Made by a program: the position numbers and the translations under genes. From Gymnopilus junonius (Eukaryota > Basidiomycota > Agaricomycetes > Agaricales > Galerinaceae), in contig JADNYJ010000830.1 in assembly GCA_015501075.1 (NCBI GenBank), positions 1 to 11,923 on the forward strand: a stretch of DNA of 11,923 bases, written 5' to 3'. Under the pieces are notes generated by a model. It ran no database searches, was not told where the DNA came from, and worked only from the letters and a program-made list of their open reading frames with translations. Of the stretch, positions 6,904 through 11,923 are shown one piece after another; within the stretch, counting starts at the first letter, position 1, and each line of letters opens with the position of its first letter.

Positions 6904-6919
6904 TTTTTTTTTTTTTTTT
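6904..6919. repeat. T16 homopolymer between convergent coding ends
   Basis: Sixteen consecutive T (A16 in the sense of the Gypsy transcript) lie between the antisense gene stop (6890) and the pol stop (6948). Confidence 0.9.
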
Positions 6920-6947
6920 CTTTTTCCTATATACTTGTTTTTTCTTG

Positions 6948-9900
6948 TTAATGATGTTTTTTGGTGAATCGTAAGCTAAGTGAGAGATGAAAGAGGTCCG
7001 GGTTTGTCGGGTAAGCAGAGTGAAAGTCGGAGATGAGGTCGGGCACATGTTTGAGTTCAGTAGCTGGGAGCCAGGATTGTTCTTCATCAGTGCCTTCATA
7101 ACCTAACCAGCAAACCAAGTACAATAGCTTGCACTTGCATCATTGATCAAGCTTGGAGTCGAGGACTTCAGCGATTTCATATTCGATTTTGCCTTCGACT
7201 TCAACAGGTGGAGGCAGAGATTGAGTCTGATTCAGAATTTCATTCGGAGTAAATGGTTCCAGCATAGAAACATGGTAAACGGGGTGAACACTGTGCATGG
7301 AGTCAGGAAGTCATAAAGTAAAAGAGTGTGTGCCAGCTTTGGCAATGATATCAAAAGGACCATAATATTTTTCAGAGAGTTTCTTGGAGGGACATGTGGT
7401 GCAGAGAACTTTGCTTTGATGAATGCTTGTGTCCACTTGGAAGTCGGGGGCGGAGTGCGTCGGAGGTCAGCAGAGACTTGATAATGCTTTTGTGATTCAG
7501 CGATAGCGTTCTTGAGTTCTTTGTGTAATTCATCTAGATCAACAACAAAATCATGAGTGCAGCAGAGGCAGGTGCATTCAGGGTGGATAGCCATGTTAGG
7601 GTGGTAACCTTTATTAGCGAAGAATGGTGAAATGCCAGTAGTAGCACTAGGAGCATTGTTGTAAGCAAACTCTGCAAGAGGTAATAGACTTGACCAATTA
7701 TCTTGCTGATAGTTGCAATAAATTCGGAGGTATTGCTCTAGTGTCTGATTAGTGCATTCAGTCTGGCCATCACCTTATCCGAAGTGAAATGGAGTTTCAT
7801 GTCGAGTGCTTTTCCTAAGGATCGGAAGAAGCGGAGATGAATTCAGGTCCGCAGTCAGAGGTGACGTGTTCGGGGATGCCATGCTTGGAGAACACATGAA
7901 TGACGAAAAGCATGGCAAGGTCTTCGGAGGTGCAAGCAGGGTGGTCGGAATGAATATAGCTTGCTTGGTGAGTCAGTCAACAATGACTAGGATCACATGT
8001 GTCTGTCGGATGTCGGAAGGATTTCGATAAAGTCCATTGATATTGAATTCCAGGGACGTTCGGGATCGGGAGCTGTTTGAGCAATCCGTAGGGTTTGTGT
8101 CATTGAGGTTTGGAATGCATACATGTCGTACATGATTTGCAATACTTCTTCATGAAGTCTCTAGTCCGGGCCAGGTGTATTCATGAAGGATAAGACTAGT
8201 TGTTATTTTGTCCAGGGTGTCCGGCGAGGATATGATCATGCTTGTGTCGGAGGATGCAGAGTCGAGGTCAGATGCATCAGGAACGTAGATGCGTGATTCA
8301 TGACGGAGGTAACCATCTGGATCAAGGGACCAGTGTGGTTTTGGTTCCTTCATGTGAGCAAGGTAACTGGGTCGGAGGGAGATGTCCCATCATCTAGTTA
8401 AAGAGTCAGGTTTCATACCGAGATGTCCCAGGGCAGAAGCGGATGATGAGGTTGAATTGGCAGAGATATTCGGACCAGGGCTTGTCAGTGAGTAAGAACT
8501 TTGGTAGTTGCGAAATACATTAGATTCTTGTGGTCAGTGATGACATCGATCAGAGCAGCAGAGCTTCCAGATAATGTCGCCATACTCTAAACATGTCGAG
8601 ATTGCTAGTAGTTCTTTGTCATGGGTGTCGTAGTTGATTTCAGGACCTGTGAAAGTACGTGAGTGAAATGCAACAGGGTGAATCTCATCGTCGGAGGTGC
8701 GGATGGAGAGGATTGCTCCAAGCGCATAGTCAGAAGCATCAGTTTCCACAATAATCGGATGGTCAGGAACCCAGTGAGTAAGTATGGAGCAGTTGTAAAC
8801 GCTTTCTTGAGCTTGTTGAAGGCTTTTTGAGCAGCATCATTGAATTGCCAAGGGGTTCCTTTCCTAGTGAGTTGGGTGAGCAGAACAATGATGTCGGAGT
8901 AGTCAGAGATAAATCATCAGTAGAAATTTGCAAAACCTAAGAAGGATTGAACATCCTTAATCTTCTTGGGTTGGGCCATCTTGGATAGTCTTGATCTTGC
9001 TTTCATCCATTTGAGGCCTTCTGGTGAAAGAATGAATCCAAGGTAATTAACCGTGTTCATAGAGAAATTGCATTTGTTGGAGCGGGCTACAGACCGTGTT
9101 GTGGAGACATCGGAGGACTTCCGAACGTGTTCCTTATGCTGGGTAGGATCATCGGAGTAGATCAGGATGTGTCGAGGTAAACGATGAAGACACATTATAA
9201 ATCACTTAGTATGTCATTCATGAAGCATTGAAAAACGGCAGGCATTGGACAGTCCAAATGGCATAATTCCATTCAAATGATCCATAGCATGTTCGGAATG
9301 CTGTTTTCCATTGTCACCTTCGCTATGCGGACTAGGTGATAGGCATGTAGAGGTCGATGCCATATAGATGCATGCTTTACCAGCAGTGGCAGGAGGTCGA
9401 GATGAGCGGAAGAGATATCGTCTTTCTTGTGATCTTGTTTAATCCTCTAAATTGATGCAAAGTCATAGTGATCCATCCTTTTTGCACAAAAGGATCGAGC
9501 CATGCGGAGAGGTTGAAGGTCAATGAAACTGATTTGGAGGTGCTGTCGATAAATTCTCAGAGGGATTGAAGTTCGGATTGTGAAAGGAGTACATATTTCC
9601 AACAGGAGGGGAAGTGCCAGGTTCGAGATTGATCTTGAGGTTGTAAGGTCGATGGGGTGTGAGCATGTCAGCTTTAGATTTACTGAAGACATCTGCAAAG
9701 TCATGGTATTCAGGAGGAATACTAGACAGATCAGGCGCTTCATCAGAGACAGAAGTGCATGAGCAGAGATGGCAGGATCGGAGAGGTGAACTGTGAAACT
9801 TTGAGTGCCAGGTAACTTGCATGCTCTTGCGAAAGCAGCTGCATTGATTAGCGAGACGCGAGGTGCATCAGAAGATGCTACAGAGGTTGGAGGTGTCAGA

Positions 9901-10420
9901 GGTGTAACCATAGGAGTTGGCAGAGGAAGCGAGGGGTGAAGGTTCCAATAATGGAGGTGTAGGCAGCAGAGCTGGCCTATGGGATGACGTCGGAGCTGGG
10001 TTGTCAAGTAGTTCAGAATGGAAGTCGATGTGGCCCAATTTCCAGTCAATCAATGGATTGTAGCAGAAGAGCCAGTTATATCCTAGAACCAGAACATAGG
10101 AGGAGTCCAGCAAGGTTATGAAAAAGTCAATGGTAATAGTTTCACCAGAGGGAAATGTAATCGGAATGGAGAGGGTTTCAGTAATCATGTTGCCATAGGA
10201 GCCATCAATCAGTTTGAGCTTAACTGGATCATCGGAGAAGAGAGTAAATTATTAGAATGGATAAAATGGGTATCAACAAAACAATGGCTAGAGCCAGAGT
10301 TGATTAACATTAGTGACTTAAGGTCAGGTCGGAGCAGAGATGTTAATGAGAGTCAGAGAGAGTCAGGGTCAGAAAGAGTGGACACATTGAGCCTTACTTC
10401 CTTCATATGCACACAGCCAG
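6948..10420 (-). pseudogene. Gypsy Pol: protease, RT, RNase H, integrase, chromodomain (many breaks)
   Basis: The domains are read on the minus strand in several frames. Protease: LINSGSSHCFVD (about 10280-10310), where the catalytic Asp of DSG is Asn, then a VLVLGYNWL block. RT opening: IPPEYHDFADVFSKSKAD and PYNLKINLEPGTSPP (9580-9760). The catalytic YLDD region (about 9165-9180) has lost one base, and the IYSDD and NTVNYLGFILSPEGLK blocks follow. RNase H: VETDASDYALGAIL with HDKELLAI (8534-8770). Integrase: an HHCC remnant (HDHILAGHPGQN, YCKSCTTC), a first Asp in SMDFIE, a second Asp in HVTSDCGPEFIS and a Glu in GDGQTECTNQ, then LPLAEFAYNNAPSATTGISP. Chromodomain at 7010-7195: EYEIAEVLDSK, YLVCWLGY and LISDFHSAYP, with a TGA inside (7140-7142). 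The pol stop TAA is at 6948-6950. It is inactive. Confidence 0.9.
7010..7195 (-). other. Chromodomain at the C-terminus of Gypsy Pol
   Basis: EYEIAEVLDSK, then YLVCWLGYEG, then SWLPATELKHVPDLISDFH reproduces the chromodomain order seen in chromovirus integrases, where the domain is thought to guide insertion through histone marks. A TGA interrupts it after SKLDQ. Confidence 0.85.
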
Positions 10421-10736
10421 TGTCAATGCAATCCCAGTGTGTGCGAAGGGATGAGGACCGCTGACTATTTTTTTGAATCCTTGGTGCTGGGATTTGAAAC
10501 TTTGGCAGTGCGTGCTTTTGCCTTGGAGGTGGAGGAAGTGGACTTCAGACACTCACTAGCTCAGTGTCCAAGTGATCCACAGAAGAGGCAGAGATTGTTG
10601 TCGAAGCAGCATTTGCATTCTTCAGTGGTCAGCTTGCCATCCTTGCCAAGTTTGTCGGAGATGGAGTCGGAGGTTTTCAAGCTGGAGGAGTTGCCCGAGT
10701 TGTTCTTGTGGTAGGAAGAGGATTGCGAGGACTTAT

Positions 10737-10752
10737 TGTTGTTGTTGTTGTT
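10737..10752. repeat. (GTT)n microsatellite coding poly-Asn in Gag
   Basis: A run of GTT triplets (AAC in the Gag sense) gives the poly-Asn stretch before the zinc knuckle. Confidence 0.8.
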
Positions 10753-11460
10753 ATTTCCATGGTTGTGGTTTGAACATTTGTTGGAGGACTTGTCAGAGGT
10801 ACAATCAGACAGTTTGTCGGAGGACCTTTGCACATTCTTGTCCTGTCGTGGCTTCTTGCGGACGCATTCCCAGTAATGAGTGTCGATATCCTGGGTGAGC
10901 TCTTGAAGGTCTTCGAGAGTTTGTGGCTTGCCACGGCTAGCCATAATGTCCTTGATGTGTTCTGCCAGACCAGAGTAGTAGCAGTGTCAGAGAGTGATGC
11001 TGTCCCAGTGCGAATAGACAAGCACTTGAACTCGACATTGTACTTGATGATCCTTTGGTTCTCAGGCCATCTTCAAGTTTTCGAGGGCTACAGTGGCGTT
11101 GGAGGTTGGATTGAATGGACCAAATTCAGATTTCAGCATGCCAATAAAGGCTTGCCAGTTGTCCATCCATGGTTCAATAGTTGTTGAGTCCAGTATTGCA
11201 GGCTCAAAAAAATTCCATCACAAGGCCGCGAAGATAGGAGAGGGTGAACGTAACCTTGTCTTCATTGCGGTGTAGGCGCAGTTGTTTCGGAAGTAAAGGT
11301 TACACTGTAAAATAAAACCGTTGAGTTTCTGGGTGTCAGAGCCATTGAAGGTGTCGGGCTCATGGGCTTTGGTCTTGGTAACCTTAGGGCTATCGCGATG
11401 CCTGAGCTCTTTGGTCATGAGCATCATGGCTTCAGTGAGATTCAGAGTGGGGTCATGGTC

Positions 11461-11499
11461 AGAGTTGTGATCAGAATGATCAGAGTGATCAGAGTGGTG
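11461..11499. repeat. 9-bp tandem repeat GATCAGAGT-like in Gag
   Basis: Units such as GATCAGAAT and GATCAGAGT follow each other and code for a His-Ser-Asp repeat in the broken Gag frame. Confidence 0.75.
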
Positions 11500-11776
11500 G
11501 GGGTCAAAATCATCGCCATCATCGGGTCGGGTTCACCACCAGGGGAACCAGGAGCAGGAGGTGGCAATGGGTTGGGACTGGTTTGTCTCATTGATGAGGG
11601 TCCGAGGGTAAGGGAGTCAGAGTGCTGAGGCTGGATGGAGGTTGTGTGTTTGGATGGTCAGGGTAGTCTCTGACATTCTGAATCATGATGGTGTGGGATT
11701 CATTTTGTCCAGCTGCATGGGAGTTGGCAGTTACAGGATGTTGTGGTGGCATAGTCGGGAGTCCAGAAGCAGTATG

Positions 11777-11787
11777 AGTTCATATAT
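11777..11787 (-). promoter_or_regulatory. Self-priming primer-binding site of the Gypsy element
   Basis: On the minus strand ATATATGAACT begins 2 nt after the 5' LTR end. No tRNA 3' end of the usual TGG type fits here. Instead it pairs perfectly over 11 nt with AGTTCATATAT in the LTR R region (5411-5421), the arrangement known for Tf1/sushi elements. Confidence 0.65.
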
Positions 11788-11789
11788 AC

Positions 11790-11923
11790 TGTTAAGTTCT
11801 GATAAAGGAAGGCGGAGGGGCAGAGAGATCCAGGTCAAGCTACGTGGTGTCGAGTTGGTCTTAGGTAATGTAGTAGACATAGGTTGACTTAGCTTCAACA
11901 TGTGTGTTGCGCTCCATTGTCTG
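11790..11923 (-). repeat. 5' LTR of the Gypsy element (partial)
   Basis: From TGTTAAGTTCT to the window end, 134 bp align with 5180-5337 of the other LTR with several gaps and substitutions. The ends CTTCAACATGTGTGTTGCGCTCCATTG and its left counterpart are nearly the same. The U3 part and the outer boundary lie outside the window. Confidence 0.9.

Larger units (their letters stand above)
10421..11752 (-). pseudogene. Gypsy Gag with CCHC zinc knuckle (broken)
   Basis: The likely start is the ATG at 11752-11750 (MPPQHPVTANSHAAG), 25 nt from the primer-binding site. A Pro-rich segment and, after a shift, a His/Ser/Asp repeat (11460-11515) follow. The capsid-like core reads KAHEPDTFNGSDTQKLNGFI and QCNLYFRNN (11218-11427). 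In another frame it continues with TFTLSYLRG, FFEPAILDS and FIGMLKSEFGPFNP, the retrotransposon Gag blocks of sushi-type elements. The C-terminal part (10561-10944) has TLEDLQELTQDIDTHYWE, a poly-Asn run and CLFCGSLGH-stop-ASEC. That is a CX2CX4HX4C knuckle with a TGA right after its His. The knuckle lies at 10549-10590. The junction with protease is unclear because the frames are broken, and Tf1-type elements normally make Gag and Pol as one polyprotein. Confidence 0.88.
5180..11923 (-). mobile_element. Ty3/Gypsy chromovirus of the Tf1/sushi type, degenerate, 5' LTR cut by window end
   Basis: Two copies of the same repeat in direct orientation (5180-5652 and from 11790) bound an interior of about 6.1 kb. 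Minus-strand remnants occur in the order Gag, protease, RT, RNase H, integrase, chromodomain, which defines a chromovirus. The terminal bases are TGTTA/TAACA. The priming site fits the self-priming scheme of Tf1/sushi elements rather than a tRNA. An antisense gene occupies the interval between pol and the 3' LTR. The two LTR copies differ by many substitutions and gaps over about 150 bp, and every domain has frameshifts or stops, so the insertion is old and inactive. The total is at least 6.74 kb, and longer once the missing LTR portion is counted. Confidence 0.9.

Noticed and set aside
6904..6919. Poly(A) tail of a retroposed plus-strand gene
   Set aside because: The run is T on the strand of the antisense gene, the wrong orientation for a tail of that transcript, and the gene retains its intron.
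7806..8030. 74-codon plus-strand ORF
   Set aside because: It overlaps the integrase core of Gypsy Pol, read on the minus strand.
10572..10898. Cysteine-rich plus-strand ORF of 108 codons
   Set aside because: Its cysteine runs come from the complement of the Gag poly-Asn and knuckle region, and the spacing is irregular.

Overview
The window is a nested mosaic of decayed LTR retrotransposons, most probably from a basidiomycete fungus. The pointers are a short 63-nt GT-AG intron, Copia and Tf1/sushi-type Ty3/Gypsy (chromovirus) families typical of mushroom-forming fungi, and the absence of any host housekeeping gene. No tRNA, rRNA, CRISPR or bacterial-type gene was seen. The species cannot be named from the sequence.

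Layout from left to right. (1) 1-573: the 3' end of a plus-strand LTR element. It consists of the C-terminus of a small ORF that looks like the end of a Gag zinc knuckle, a hairpin, a polypurine tract and a 325-bp LTR. (2) 574-669: an unassigned remnant. (3) 670-2540, minus strand: the 5' part of a Copia element (LTR, half-tRNA-iMet primer-binding site, leader with a 31-32 bp tandem repeat, broken gag). (4) 2541-3620, plus strand: the 3' part of a second Copia element (RT C-terminus/RNase H, polypurine tract, 235-bp LTR). The minus-strand Copia LTR abuts its pol reading frame at 2540/2541. (5) 3720-5061, plus strand: the 5' part of a third Copia element (probable LTR, half-tRNA-iMet primer-binding site, gag). 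(6) 5180 to the window end, minus strand: a nearly full-length but heavily mutated Ty3/Gypsy chromovirus, with its 3' LTR at 5180-5652 and its 5' LTR starting at 11790 and cut by the window edge. Gag, protease, RT, RNase H, integrase and a C-terminal chromodomain can all be traced through stops and frameshifts.

The most interesting unit is inside the Gypsy element. Between the end of pol and the 3' LTR lies an antisense (plus-strand) gene of about 1.1 kb. It has its own 63-nt intron, and splicing would assemble a CX2CX6CX12CX2CX6C cluster, which fits the fungal Zn2Cys6 pattern, between a coiled coil and an acidic tail. The same element shows a self-priming signature of the Tf1 type: 11 nt next to the 5' LTR are exactly complementary to 11 nt of the LTR lying 33 nt downstream of a TATA box. 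It also carries a hexamer, TCGGAG, about 26 times, always in the same orientation, six of them in one LTR. Whether the antisense Zn-cluster protein ever acted on its own LTR is speculation, but it can be tested.

Every coding region is broken. Many of the premature stops are TGA where family members usually have arginine, which suggests C-to-T decay at CGA codons.
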